Positions 23,780 through 32,873 of a stretch of 64,000 nt of DNA are shown one piece after another. The notes below the pieces were generated by a model. It ran no database searches and was not told where the DNA came from. It worked only from the letters and a program-made list of their open reading frames with translations. The DNA comes from Acetobacterium paludosum (GTDB lineage Bacteria; Bacillota; Clostridia; Eubacteriales; Eubacteriaceae): contig NZ_RXYA01000001.1 in assembly GCF_008086595.1 (NCBI RefSeq), forward strand, positions 124,001-188,000. Direction: 5' to 3'. How positions within the stretch are numbered: the first letter of the stretch is position 1; every line of letters begins with the position of its first letter. A program made the position numbers and the translations under genes.

Positions 23780-26196
23780 TGAATATAAAAGTCGGAACCC
23801 GGGGAAGCACTCTGGCCAGGATTCAAAGCCAATGGCTAATAGATGTATTGGCTAAGGCCCATCCCCAGATTAATTTTGAAATGGTCATTATAAAAACAAA
23901 AGGGGACTTAATTCAAAACAAGCCTCTGGATAAAATTGGCGATAAGGGCTTGTTTACCAAGGAATTGGAAGAAGCTTTGTTATCAGGCGAAATACAAATG
24001 GCCATCCACAGTATGAAGGATATGCCGTCGAGATTGCCGGAGGGGTTGTTACTGACGGTGCCGACAGGACGGGAAGATCCGAGGGACGTGTTGCTGACAC
24101 CGCATAAAATCAAATCCTTAGCGGAACTGCCTAAAAACGCGGTGGTGGCAACCGGAAGCAAACGCCGGATTTATCAGCTGCAGAAGCTCAGACCGGATGT
24201 TGAGATAGTGGGCATCCGGGGAAACATCGATACCCGTATTCGAAAAATGCAGGAACAAAAATTGGACGGCATTATTCTGGCCGCGGCGGGATTGAAACGC
24301 ATTGGCCGTTTTGAAGATTCGGATTATCAAACGGTAACCTTGCCTGAAACCACTTTTATTCCGGCACCTGCCCAGGGGATTCTGGCAGTGGAAATCCGAG
24401 CGGATAATGAGCTGGCAAAAGATTTAATGGGAGCCATCTGTGATGCGAATACCCTTGTTCAAATGAAGGGGGAACGCAGCTTCCTCAAAGCACTTGATGG
24501 AAGCTGCCATATTCCCATTGGCGCTTATTGCGAAATAAAAGAAGAGACCATCAAATTATACGGGCTTTATGGTTTAGAAGACGGCAGCCAGGCAGTTGTG
24601 CAGACAATTGAAGGTCTACCGGAGGAGGCAGAAATTTTGGGTGAAAAATTGGCAAAAATGTGTTATCGAGAATTGTACAAGAAACCGGGTAAGGTTTATT
24701 TGGCCGGAGGCGGCTGCGGAGATCCTGGGCTGTTAACGGTTAAAGCCAAGGAGATCCTGCAAAAAGCCGATGTTGTCGTTTATGATGCCCTGGTAAATGA
24801 TGTCTTTTTAAACGATGCAAAAGATGAGGCGGAAATCATCTATGTCGGCAAGCGGGCAGGAAATCATGCGATGCCCCAGGAAGAAATCAATGCGTTGCTG
24901 GTCCGAAAAGGACGGGAAGGAAAACTCGTTCTTCGTCTCAAGGGCGGCGATCCCTATGTATTTGGCCGCGGCGGCGAAGAGGGCGAGGATCTTTATGATG
25001 CCGGCGTACCCTTTGAAGTCATCCCGGGAATTACTTCGGTTATCGGCGGCCTGGCCTATGCCGGCATTCCGATTACCCATCGGGATTGTGTTTCCTCTTT
25101 TCATGTCATCACCGGACACTTGAAATCCAACGCCTATGACGGTTCCTCAGATTTGGACTGGCCGGTGCTGGGAAAACTCAAAGGCACGATTGTTTTTTTA
25201 ATGGGGGTTAAAAATTTAAAAAAAATCTGCGAAGAACTGGTCAACAACGGAATGAATCCGGAAATGCCGGCAGCCGTTGTTTACCGGGCATCGACTCCCT
25301 ATCAGCGGGTGGTGACGGGAAATTTAGAAACAATTTATGACATCGCCACCGCAGCGAAAATAACCGCCCCCAGTTTGATTGTGGTCGGTGAAGTCGTGAA
25401 TAAACGGGAAAAACTTCGCTTCTTTGATGAAAAACCATTGTTTGGGAAAAACATCATCGTGACGCGATCCCGGGAACAGAGTTCACAAATGGTTGAAAAA
25501 ATCGCGGAGCTGGGCGGCAATGCCATTGAGTTCCCGACGATCCGGATTGCCCCCATCAATGGAGCGGCCTGCGATGACAAGGTGAAGAAACTGAAAGAAT
25601 ATACCCATATCATCTTTACGAGCATCAACGGCGTTGAAATCTTCTTTGATTCATTGAACCGATGCGGCAAGGATGCCAGAGCCTTTGGAAATCTTCATAT
25701 TACAGCCATTGGTGAGGGAACCAGAAAAGCGTTGTCAGACCGGGGTCTGCAGGCTGATTTTGTGCCGGATAAATATGTGGGCGAAGAACTTGTCAGTGGC
25801 TTGCTGCCGCTCATCGATAAAGATTCGAAGATTCTGATTCCGCGGTCAAAAAATGCCCGGGTTTATGTGGTGGAGGAATTAGCCAAAGTCTGTTCGGTTG
25901 ATGAGGTGCAAACCTACGAAACCGTTCGGGAAGATCACGCCACAGTGAATCCGCTGGAAATGCTTGAAAACAAAGAGATTGACTACATTACCTTTACAAG
26001 CTCCACCACTGTTCAGTTTTTCGTGGAGAAAATAGGCGCGGAACACATCGATGCAATCAATACCGCCAAATGCATATCCATCGGACCTCAAACTTCCAAA
26101 AAATGTGTGGAATTGGGAATCAACGTGGATATCGAAGCAGAAAAATATACCATCCAGGGAATGGTGGATGCCATTCTGAAGGATGCAGAAAAATAA
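23779..26196 (+). CDS. hemC-cobA-hemD: Three-domain fusion: porphobilinogen deaminase, uroporphyrinogen-III C-methyltransferase, uroporphyrinogen-III synthase
   Basis: 805 residues. Residues 1 to about 300 are HemC: 'KVGTRGSTLARIQSQW' at the start and the dipyrromethane-cofactor cysteine Cys243 in 'LDGSCHIPIGAYC'. Residues 305 to about 550 are a SUMT (CobA) methylase: 'VYLAGGGCGDPGLLTVKA', 'LRLKGGDPYVFGRGGEE' and 'GIPITHRDC'. Residues 553-805 are HemD: 'NIIVTRSREQSSQMVEKI' and 'ITFTSSTTVQFF'. One chain would thus turn porphobilinogen into precorrin-2 through hydroxymethylbilane and uroporphyrinogen III. CobA-HemD fusions are well known in clostridia; the three-part form is less common to my knowledge. 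The reading frame is continuous with no sign of an error at the junctions. Confidence 0.94.
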   Translation: MNIKVGTRGSTLARIQSQWLIDVLAKAHPQINFEMVIIKTKGDLIQNKPLDKIGDKGLFTKELEEALLSGEIQMAIHSMKDMPSRLPEGLLLTVPTGREDPRDVLLTPHKIKSLAELPKNAVVATGSKRRIYQLQKLRPDVEIVGIRGNIDTRIRKMQEQKLDGIILAAAGLKRIGRFEDSDYQTVTLPETTFIPAPAQGILAVEIRADNELAKDLMGAICDANTLVQMKGERSFLKALDGSCHIPIGAYCEIKEETIKLYGLYGLEDGSQAVVQTIEGLPEEAEILGEKLAKMCYRELYKKPGKVYLAGGGCGDPGLLTVKAKEILQKADVVVYDALVNDVFLNDAKDEAEIIYVGKRAGNHAMPQEEINALLVRKGREGKLVLRLKGGDPYVFGRGGEEGEDLYDAGVPFEVIPGITSVIGGLAYAGIPITHRDCVSSFHVITGHLKSNAYDGSSDLDWPVLGKLKGTIVFLMGVKNLKKICEELVNNGMNPEMPAAVVYRASTPYQRVVTGNLETIYDIATAAKITAPSLIVVGEVVNKREKLRFFDEKPLFGKNIIVTRSREQSSQMVEKIAELGGNAIEFPTIRIAPINGAACDDKVKKLKEYTHIIFTSINGVEIFFDSLNRCGKDARAFGNLHITAIGEGTRKALSDRGLQADFVPDKYVGEELVSGLLPLIDKDSKILIPRSKNARVYVVEELAKVCSVDEVQTYETVREDHATVNPLEMLENKEIDYITFTSSTTVQFFVEKIGAEHIDAINTAKCISIGPQTSKKCVELGINVDIEAEKYTIQGMVDAILKDAEK

Positions 26197-26214
26197 ATTA
26201 AGGAGAATAACAAT

Positions 26215-27180
26215 ATGTTGCCAACACGATTAAGAAAAAATATAGGCATTCGAAATTTAGTGAGAGAAACGCAGCTTTCCATGAATGATGTGGTTTATCC
26301 ATTGTTTGTCGTGGACGGACAGGGAATTCGCAGGGAAATTGGCGCGATGAAAGATCAGTACCATTTGTCTCTGGATATGCTGGGGGCGGAAATTCTGGCG
26401 CTTAAAGAACTGGGAATCCGCTATGTGATTCTTTTCGGCGTGCCGGATGAAAAAGATGGCGAAGCAACGCCGGCTTTTGCCGAAAATGGTCTGGTTCAGG
26501 AAGCTATCCGGATTATTAAAAAGACAGATCCCGGGATGTACATCATCACGGATGTCTGTTTATGTGAGTATAAAAGCGATGGTCATTGTTGTTTCTTTGA
26601 AGACGATGGCGATATCAAACGAGGAAAAACACTGGAAACTTTAAGCAAAACAGCCCTGAGTCACGCCGAGGCCGGAGCTGATATGGTAGCGCCGTCGGAT
26701 ATGATGGATGGCCGGATCGGCCACATGCGGGAAACCCTGGATCGCGCCGGCTACGAGTCGATTCCGATTATGGCTTATTCGGCAAAATATGCATCAAGCT
26801 TTTACGGTCCTTTCAGGGAAGCAGCCAACTCCGCCCCGGCTTTTGGAGATCGAAAAAGCTATCAAATGGACCCGGCCAATTCAAAGGAAGCATTGAAAGA
26901 AATCATGCTGGATATTGACGAGGGCGCAGACATTGTCATGGTTAAACCGGCGATGCCTTATCTGGATATCATCGCCCAGGGCAAGGAACTGTCTTATCTG
27001 CCGATGGCAGCTTATCAAGTCAGTGGGGAATACGCCATGATCAGAACCGCGGTCGACAATGGTCTGATGGATTCCCGCGTAATTTTTGAGAGCTTGCTCA
27101 GCATCAAACGTGCGGGAGCAGATATCATCATCACTTATTTTGCAAAAGAACTGCAGGCCATGCTGAAGGATTATCAATGA
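26215..27180 (+). CDS. hemB: Delta-aminolevulinic acid dehydratase (porphobilinogen synthase)
   Basis: Condenses two 5-aminolevulinate molecules to porphobilinogen. 321 residues. Zinc-site cysteines occur in 'DVCLCEYKSDGHCC' (Cys115, Cys117, Cys125), marking the Zn-dependent type. The two active-site lysines are in 'MAYSAKYASSFYGPF' and 'IVMVKPAMPYLD'. Ribosome binding site AAGGAGAAT. A 147-bp gap with inverted repeats follows before hemL. Confidence 0.96.
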   Translation: MLPTRLRKNIGIRNLVRETQLSMNDVVYPLFVVDGQGIRREIGAMKDQYHLSLDMLGAEILALKELGIRYVILFGVPDEKDGEATPAFAENGLVQEAIRIIKKTDPGMYIITDVCLCEYKSDGHCCFFEDDGDIKRGKTLETLSKTALSHAEAGADMVAPSDMMDGRIGHMRETLDRAGYESIPIMAYSAKYASSFYGPFREAANSAPAFGDRKSYQMDPANSKEALKEIMLDIDEGADIVMVKPAMPYLDIIAQGKELSYLPMAAYQVSGEYAMIRTAVDNGLMDSRVIFESLLSIKRAGADIIITYFAKELQAMLKDYQ

Positions 27181-27186
27181 CGCTTT

Positions 27187-27296
27187 TACCCAAATTTTTT
27201 TTAAATTTGGTAAGTCACTAAGCGTGAGCGTGTGGCTGGTGTAAAAGCTAACGTAATTTTGGGCTGAATTCATCCTTGTAAAAATCAGGAATTCAG
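27187..27296 (+). promoter_or_regulatory. Inverted repeats in the hemB-hemL gap
   Basis: CCAAATTTTTT followed by AAATTTGG near 27190-27211 forms an AT-rich hairpin. CTGAATTC at 27264-27271 pairs with GAATTCAG at 27289-27296. Either may be an mRNA-stability or weak attenuation element inside the operon; no promoter is obvious. Confidence 0.35.
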
Positions 27297-27327
27297 ACGA
27301 AAAATATGATCATTATTGGAGATAGAG

Positions 27328-28617
27328 ATGAATCGAGAAAAGTCAGAAAAATTATTTATAGAGGCAGAAAAATATATTCCTGGTGGGGTGAACAGCCCGG
27401 TTCGGGCGTTCAAGTCCGTGGACATGCCGCCTGTTTTTGTTGACCATGGGAAGGGCTCCCGGATTTATGATGTGGATGGAAATGAATATACGGATTATAT
27501 TTGTTCCTGGGGACCGCTTATTTTAGGTCATGCTTCACCAGTTTATTATGAAGGCATTCAGGAAGCGCTGGAAAAAGGAACGACTTTCGGTGCCCCCACA
27601 GCGATTGAAGTTGAAATAGCCAAGCTGATTACTGAAGCCTATCCTTCCATGGAAATGGTCCGGATGGTAAGTTCCGGAACAGAAGCAACCATGAGCGCCC
27701 TGCGGGTGGCCAGAGGCTTTACCGGTCGGGACAAGATCATCAAATTTGAAGGCTGCTATCATGGCCACAGTGACGGACTTCTGGTGAAATCCGGTTCCGG
27801 CACCCTGACCTTTGGCGTGCCCACCAGTTCGGGAGTCACGCCTGGTACCGCCAAGGATACACTGGTGGCGACTTACAACGATATTGAAAGTGTGAAAGCG
27901 CTTTTTGCCGAAAATCCCGGAGAAATTGCGGCCGTAATTGTCGAGCCGGTAGCAGGAAACATGGGCGTCGTTCCACCGGATTTGGATTTCATGAAAGGCT
28001 TACGGAAAATTACGGAGTCTGAAGGAACCGTTTTGATTTTCGATGAAGTCATCACCGGATTCCGTTTGGCTTACGGCGGCGCACAGGAAGTTTTGGGGAT
28101 CAAACCGGATATGACGACTCTGGGAAAAATTATCGGTGGGGGGATGCCGGTAGGTGCTTTCGGCGGACGTCGGGAGATTATGGAAATGGTAGCGCCTTTA
28201 GGCGGCGTTTATCAGGCAGGAACTCTGTCGGGAAATCCGATTGCCATGAAAATGGGCTTAAACACCCTGACCTATTTAAGGGATCATCCCGAAGTTTATG
28301 AAGGACTGGAAGAGAAGGCCAAACGGCTGGAAGCCGGGTTCAAGGCCAACATTGAAAAAACCGGCGTAAAAGCGCAAATGGTTCGTTTTAAGGGAATGAC
28401 CTGTCTGTTCTTTACGGATCAGCCGATTGACAGCTATGCCGCCGTCATGACCTCAGATACCAGGGCGTATACGCAATATTTCAAATCCATGTTGGAGGCC
28501 GGAAACTTCCTGCCTCCAGCGCAGTTTGAGGCGATTTTTATTTCCGACGCCCACACGCTCCAGGATATTGAAAAAACCATTGAGGACAATTATCAGGCAT
28601 TGAAAAAATTAAAATAA
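27328..28617 (+). CDS. hemL: Glutamate-1-semialdehyde 2,1-aminomutase
   Basis: PLP-dependent class III aminotransferase-fold enzyme producing 5-aminolevulinate. 429 residues from ATG 27328, which follows TTGGAGATAG. Conserved elements: 'YIPGGVNSPVRAF' at the start, 'VSSGTEATMSALRVARG', 'FEGCYHGHSD', 'LIFDEVITGFR' and the PLP lysine in 'TTLGKIIGGGMPVGAFGG'. An in-frame TTG at 27316 is possible but lies on the ribosome binding site. Confidence 0.96.
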   Translation: MNREKSEKLFIEAEKYIPGGVNSPVRAFKSVDMPPVFVDHGKGSRIYDVDGNEYTDYICSWGPLILGHASPVYYEGIQEALEKGTTFGAPTAIEVEIAKLITEAYPSMEMVRMVSSGTEATMSALRVARGFTGRDKIIKFEGCYHGHSDGLLVKSGSGTLTFGVPTSSGVTPGTAKDTLVATYNDIESVKALFAENPGEIAAVIVEPVAGNMGVVPPDLDFMKGLRKITESEGTVLIFDEVITGFRLAYGGAQEVLGIKPDMTTLGKIIGGGMPVGAFGGRREIMEMVAPLGGVYQAGTLSGNPIAMKMGLNTLTYLRDHPEVYEGLEEKAKRLEAGFKANIEKTGVKAQMVRFKGMTCLFFTDQPIDSYAAVMTSDTRAYTQYFKSMLEAGNFLPPAQFEAIFISDAHTLQDIEKTIEDNYQALKKLK

Positions 28618-28643
28618 ATTTGTCAAAAAACAGGAGAAACACG

Positions 28644-29435
28644 ATGGAAAAAAAAGCACTGCTGGTTATCAGTTTTGGAACATCTTACGCTGAGACCCGG
28701 GCAAAAACCATAGCGGCTACGGAGCAATGCTTGCAGAAAGCATTCCCGGACCATGACTTTTACCGCGCCTTTACTTCACGGATGATTATTAACAAACTGA
28801 AGAAACGGGACAATGAAATTGTGGATGTGCCGCGAGAGGTATTGAAAAAACTCAAAGAAGCTGGATATACCCATGTTCGCTGTCAAACCACCCACATCAT
28901 CAATGGTCACGAGTATGAAATCACCTTAAAAGAGCTAAAAGCTTTTGAAAATAATTTTAAATCACTGACATTGGGAAGACCGTTATTAACGACCGTGGAG
29001 GATTATGAAGAAACAGTGGATGTCGTGATGGGTAAAATGCCGAAGCTCAAAAAAGGGGAAGCCCTCGTCTATATGGGACACGGTACCGATCATCAGGCCA
29101 ATGCCACTTACCCATGCCTGGATTATATGTTTAAGATGAAGGGCTATGAGGATGTCTATGTCGGTACGGTCGAGGGCTTTCCGGAGTTGGAAAACATCGT
29201 GCCGCTACTGCAGGATAAAAAATATAAAAAGATTTATTTGGCACCCTTTATGTTGGTTGCCGGAGACCATGCGCGTAATGATATGGCGAGTGATGATGAA
29301 GCGTCATGGAAAACCGTTTTAGAGGAAGAACAATTCAAAGTAGAATGCATTTTGGAAGGTCTGGGGGAATATCCCGGTATTCAGAACATGTTTGTAGAAC
29401 ATTTAAAAAAAGCACAGCCCGTTACAGAAATGTAG
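28644..29435 (+). CDS. cbiK: Sirohydrochlorin cobaltochelatase
   Basis: Inserts Co(II) into sirohydrochlorin, the entry to the anaerobic corrin route. 263 residues from ATG 28644 (preceded by AGGAGAAACACG), the long CbiK class rather than the short CbiX. Motifs: 'ALLVISFGTSYAETR', 'THIINGHEYE', 'VYMGHGTDHQAN' with the metal-ligand histidines, and 'PFMLVAGDHARNDM'. No signal peptide is seen, so it is cytoplasmic, unlike periplasmic CbiK of Desulfovibrio. Confidence 0.94.
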   Translation: MEKKALLVISFGTSYAETRAKTIAATEQCLQKAFPDHDFYRAFTSRMIINKLKKRDNEIVDVPREVLKKLKEAGYTHVRCQTTHIINGHEYEITLKELKAFENNFKSLTLGRPLLTTVEDYEETVDVVMGKMPKLKKGEALVYMGHGTDHQANATYPCLDYMFKMKGYEDVYVGTVEGFPELENIVPLLQDKKYKKIYLAPFMLVAGDHARNDMASDDEASWKTVLEEEQFKVECILEGLGEYPGIQNMFVEHLKKAQPVTEM

Positions 29436-29465
29436 GGACATTATAAAGTTTAGGAGAAATTATTT

Positions 29466-30224
29466 ATGAATACTGTTTATTTAGTGGGTGCAGGTCCTGG
29501 AGATCCAGAGCTTATTACGGTTAAAGGTCAACGGATTGTCAATGAAGCGGATATTATTATTTACGCTGGTTCGCTTGTGAATAAAGCCATTATTGGCGGA
29601 CACAAACCAGATGCTGAGATTTTCAACTCCGCGTCTATGACTTTGGATGAGGTCATTGCCGTAATTAAAAGAGGAACCGATGAAGGCCAGAAAATTGCCC
29701 GGGTACACACCGGAGACCCATCCATCTATGGCGCCATTAGGGAGCAGATGGACCGTTTAGAGACACTAGGCATTCCATATGAAGTTGTTCCCGGGGTCAG
29801 TTCATTCGTGGCCTCCGCGGCAGCACTTAAAAAAGAATTCACCCTTCCGGATGTATCCCAAACCGTTATTTTGACACGATTAGAGGGAAGAACGCCAGTT
29901 CCGGAAAAAGAAAAATTAGAGAATTTGGCATCTCATCAGGCATCCATGTGTATATTTTTGTCTGTACAAATGATCGATGACGTGGTAAAACAATTAATGA
30001 CACATTATTCACCGACGACTCCGATTGCCGTGATTCAGCGGGCAACTTGGGAAGATCAGAAAATCGTGATGGGAACACTGGAAACCATTGCCCAGAAAGT
30101 TAAAGAAGAAAAAATAACAAAAACGGCGCAAATATTAGTTGGCGATTTTTTAGGGGATGAATACAGCTTATCCAAACTGTATGATCCTTCCTTTACCCAC
30201 GAATATCGTCAAGGGGTTGAATAA
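29466..30224 (+). CDS. cbiF: Cobalt-precorrin-4 C11-methyltransferase
   Basis: TP-methylase of 252 residues. 'VYLVGAGPGDPELITVKGQR' at the N-terminus, 'ARVHTGDPSIYGAIREQM' (about residues 78-95) and 'VVPGVSSFVASAAAL' are the typical CbiF/CobM patterns. Followed directly by cbiG, whose product acts on its product. Confidence 0.95.
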   Translation: MNTVYLVGAGPGDPELITVKGQRIVNEADIIIYAGSLVNKAIIGGHKPDAEIFNSASMTLDEVIAVIKRGTDEGQKIARVHTGDPSIYGAIREQMDRLETLGIPYEVVPGVSSFVASAAALKKEFTLPDVSQTVILTRLEGRTPVPEKEKLENLASHQASMCIFLSVQMIDDVVKQLMTHYSPTTPIAVIQRATWEDQKIVMGTLETIAQKVKEEKITKTAQILVGDFLGDEYSLSKLYDPSFTHEYRQGVE

Positions 30225-30228
30225 TAAA

Positions 30229-31299
30229 GTGAACAAAGAAACATGGGCCATTGTCACCTTATCTCAGGATGGTGTTGCTCTGGCAGAACGGCTTGCCCAG
30301 CGTCTGGAGGATAAGACGTGCAATATTTACACCAGGGAAAAATATGCCAAGAAAACGATACAGGTTTTTGAGTCCGATATTACGACCTTTATGGGGCGCA
30401 TGATGGGCGAATATGATATTATCTGTTGTATCATGGCGACTGGCATTGTGGTCAGAGCGATTGCACCGAATCTGAGGCATAAGTCAACGGATCCGGGAAT
30501 TCTGGTGATGGATACAAAAGGGGAATATGTTATCAGTTTATTGTCCGGTCATTTAGGCGGAGCCAATGATGCGGCGCGACTGGTGGCAAAACGTCTGAAC
30601 GCCCAAGCGGTGATTACCACCGGCACTGATGTCAAGGGAACCATGGCAGTGGATGTGCTGGCGGAAAAGTTAAACTGCGTGATTGATAATTTTACTGATG
30701 CTAAGGATATTACCGCATTAATTTTAAATAATGAGCCCATCGGCCTGATCAATCAGGAAAATTGCGAATTGGATGCGGTGATGCTCCCCCAAAATATAGT
30801 GCTGTTAAAAACACTGAGTGAGTTTGAAAAAGGCGATATCGAAAAATATGCCGGCCTGATACTGATTTCATTGAATACAAAAAAGCCAATATTGAACACT
30901 TCCTGGGTGCAGCTTATCCCCCAAAAGTTGGTCTTGGGTATTGGATGTCGCCGGGATACACCGGGAGAAAAAATAATTGCCGCGGTTCAGTTGACCCTGG
31001 CATCACTAAACTTGAGTGACAAAGGCATTAAAGCCTTGGCAACGATTGGTTTAAAGGAAAATGAATTAGGAATTGATGCAGCCTGCAGCTATTTTAAAGC
31101 GAGAAAAGTGATTGTTCCCAATGAAATGGTCAAAATGGTCCAAAGCCGTTTTGAAGGATCAGAGTTTGTTTACCAAACAACGGGACTGTATTGTGTCTCT
31201 GAACCCTGCGGGTACATCGCTTCGAGCTTTGGAAAATGTCTCTTGGAAAAACAGAAAATGAATGGCATTACCCTTTCGGTGTGGCTGGCAGAAAAATAG
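30229..31299 (+). CDS. cbiG: Cobalt-precorrin-5A hydrolase
   Basis: Opens the delta-lactone ring and releases acetaldehyde, a step unique to the anaerobic pathway. 356 residues from GTG 30229, 4 bases after the cbiF stop. N-terminal 'FMGRMMGEYDIICCIMATGI' region with key 'MATGIVVRAIAP', 'LSGHLGGANDAARLVA', then a central linker and a C-terminal domain starting 'LVLGIGCRRDTPGEKI'. The start is uncertain: a longer frame overlaps cbiF, and AAGGGG sits 12 bases before the GTG. Confidence 0.92.
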   Translation: MNKETWAIVTLSQDGVALAERLAQRLEDKTCNIYTREKYAKKTIQVFESDITTFMGRMMGEYDIICCIMATGIVVRAIAPNLRHKSTDPGILVMDTKGEYVISLLSGHLGGANDAARLVAKRLNAQAVITTGTDVKGTMAVDVLAEKLNCVIDNFTDAKDITALILNNEPIGLINQENCELDAVMLPQNIVLLKTLSEFEKGDIEKYAGLILISLNTKKPILNTSWVQLIPQKLVLGIGCRRDTPGEKIIAAVQLTLASLNLSDKGIKALATIGLKENELGIDAACSYFKARKVIVPNEMVKMVQSRFEGSEFVYQTTGLYCVSEPCGYIASSFGKCLLEKQKMNGITLSVWLAEK

Positions 31300-31340
31300 A
31301 GTAAGAAATTAAAGATGGAATCAGAAGAAGGAGTTGGAAA

Positions 31341-32078
31341 ATGAGTAAAATATACGTTACCGGTATTGGCCCTGGGCTTTATGAGCATATGACTGAGGCG
31401 GCTAAAGCGAGTTTAGCCGATGCGGACATCATTATTGGTTATAAAACCTATATTGATATTATTGCGGATTTGATTGGCGATAAGGAAGTTTTATCATCTG
31501 GGATGCGTCGGGAAATTGACCGCTGCGAAAAAGCCTTGGAACTGGCGCAACAGGGCAAAAACATTTGTCTGGTAAGCAGCGGGGATGCCGGCGTTTTTGG
31601 AATGGCCGGGATTATGCTCGAAGTGGTTGAATCAAAGCATAGCGATATTGAGGTCGAAATTATCCCTGGGATTTCTGCCGCAAATGCGGCGGCAGCAACT
31701 TTAGGTGCCCCACTGATGCATGACTACGTCGTTATCAGTCTGAGTGATCTGCTCACTGATTGGGAAGTGATTGAAAAACGGCTCCATTGTGCTGGTGAAG
31801 GAGATTTTGTGATCAGTCTTTATAACCCCAAAAGCAAAGGCCGACCGCATAATATTGAAATGGCGCAGGAAATTCTATTAAAATACAAAGCCCCGGAAAC
31901 GCCCGTTGGCATTGTTCGAAATGCCAAACGCCACGATGAATCGTATGTGATCACCACCCTGAAAAAAATGAACGAGGCAGAGATTGACATGTTTTCAATG
32001 GTCATCATCGGCAATTCAAAAACGTATGTTACAAGAGATCAATTAAAAATGATCACACCAAGGGGGTATCAGCTGTGA
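31341..32078 (+). CDS. cbiH: Cobalt-precorrin-3B C17-methyltransferase
   Basis: TP-methylase of 245 residues. 'YVTGIGPGLYEHMTEAAKA' at the N-terminus with the CbiH-type 'GPG.YEHMT' pattern, 'DIIIGYKTYIDII', 'CLVSSGDAGVFGMAG' and 'VISLYNPKSKGRPHN' (about 155-169), which is diagnostic for CbiH/CobJ. It promotes ring contraction. Overlaps cbiJ by 4 bases. Confidence 0.95.
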   Translation: MSKIYVTGIGPGLYEHMTEAAKASLADADIIIGYKTYIDIIADLIGDKEVLSSGMRREIDRCEKALELAQQGKNICLVSSGDAGVFGMAGIMLEVVESKHSDIEVEIIPGISAANAAAATLGAPLMHDYVVISLSDLLTDWEVIEKRLHCAGEGDFVISLYNPKSKGRPHNIEMAQEILLKYKAPETPVGIVRNAKRHDESYVITTLKKMNEAEIDMFSMVIIGNSKTYVTRDQLKMITPRGYQL

Positions 32079-32851
32079 TTCTGGTACTTGGAGGAACGAT
32101 TGATGGTCGCGAACTGACTGAAGCTTTGCTTGAAAAAGGCAAAGAGATTTGCTATTCATCGCTTACTAATATTGCTACCGAGATCATTCAAGAAAAGCCT
32201 GGATTGACAAAGATTTCCGGACAGCTGGACGGAAGCACCCTGCGGGAAACGCTGACGATTTACAATATTGATCTTTGCATCGATGCGACCCATCCTTATG
32301 CCCGGGAAATATCGGAAAATGCAATTTGGGCCTGTGATGCGATGAATGTTAAATACATTCGGCTGGAAAGACCTTCGCATATTGATGAAGGGGAAGATGT
32401 TCTGGCTTATGACACTTATGAAGAGGTCAGAGACTATTTAAACGGTGCGATGGGTAATAATGACAGCAATATTCTGTTAACCACCGGAAGCCGGCAGTTG
32501 GAAATATTTGAAGACCTTCCTAAAGAACGAACCTATGTAAGAGTATTGCCAACCCCAGGAGTACTGCAAAAGTGTCAAAATCTGGGCTATAAAACCAGTA
32601 ATATTATCGCTATGCAGGGGCCGTTTTCAGTGGAACTGAATGCTGCCATTATGGCAGAATACAATATTGGTTTTGTGGTAACAAAGGACAGTGGTGATGT
32701 CGGCGGTGTTGGTGAAAAGGTTGAGGCAGCCCGAAAAGTCGGTGCCAAGGTTTTATTTATCCGTCGACCGGTGGTTGCCTATCCCAAAGTTGTTTCGTCG
32801 ACTGACGAAGCAGTGGCTTTGGCAACGGAAGATATCAAGATTTCGGTTTAA
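32075..32851 (+). CDS. cbiJ: Cobalt-precorrin-6A reductase
   Basis: 258 residues. N-terminal Rossmann start 'MILVLGGTIDGRELTEALLE', the typical 'DATHPYAREISENA' motif (about residues 70-83) and 'VVTKDSGDVGGVGEKVEAA' near the C-terminus define the CbiJ/CobK family. NAD(P)H-dependent reduction of the macrocycle. The gene overlaps cbiH by 4 bases and is 22 bases from cbiP. Confidence 0.94.
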   Translation: MILVLGGTIDGRELTEALLEKGKEICYSSLTNIATEIIQEKPGLTKISGQLDGSTLRETLTIYNIDLCIDATHPYAREISENAIWACDAMNVKYIRLERPSHIDEGEDVLAYDTYEEVRDYLNGAMGNNDSNILLTTGSRQLEIFEDLPKERTYVRVLPTPGVLQKCQNLGYKTSNIIAMQGPFSVELNAAIMAEYNIGFVVTKDSGDVGGVGEKVEAARKVGAKVLFIRRPVVAYPKVVSSTDEAVALATEDIKISV

Positions 32852-32873
32852 TGGAAAACGAAAAGGAGAAACA

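Noticed and set aside
32691-32873. 61-codon N-terminal extension of cbiP
   Set aside because: It overlaps cbiJ out of frame and precedes a well-placed ATG with AAAAGGAGAAACA; the extension does not resemble CbiP.
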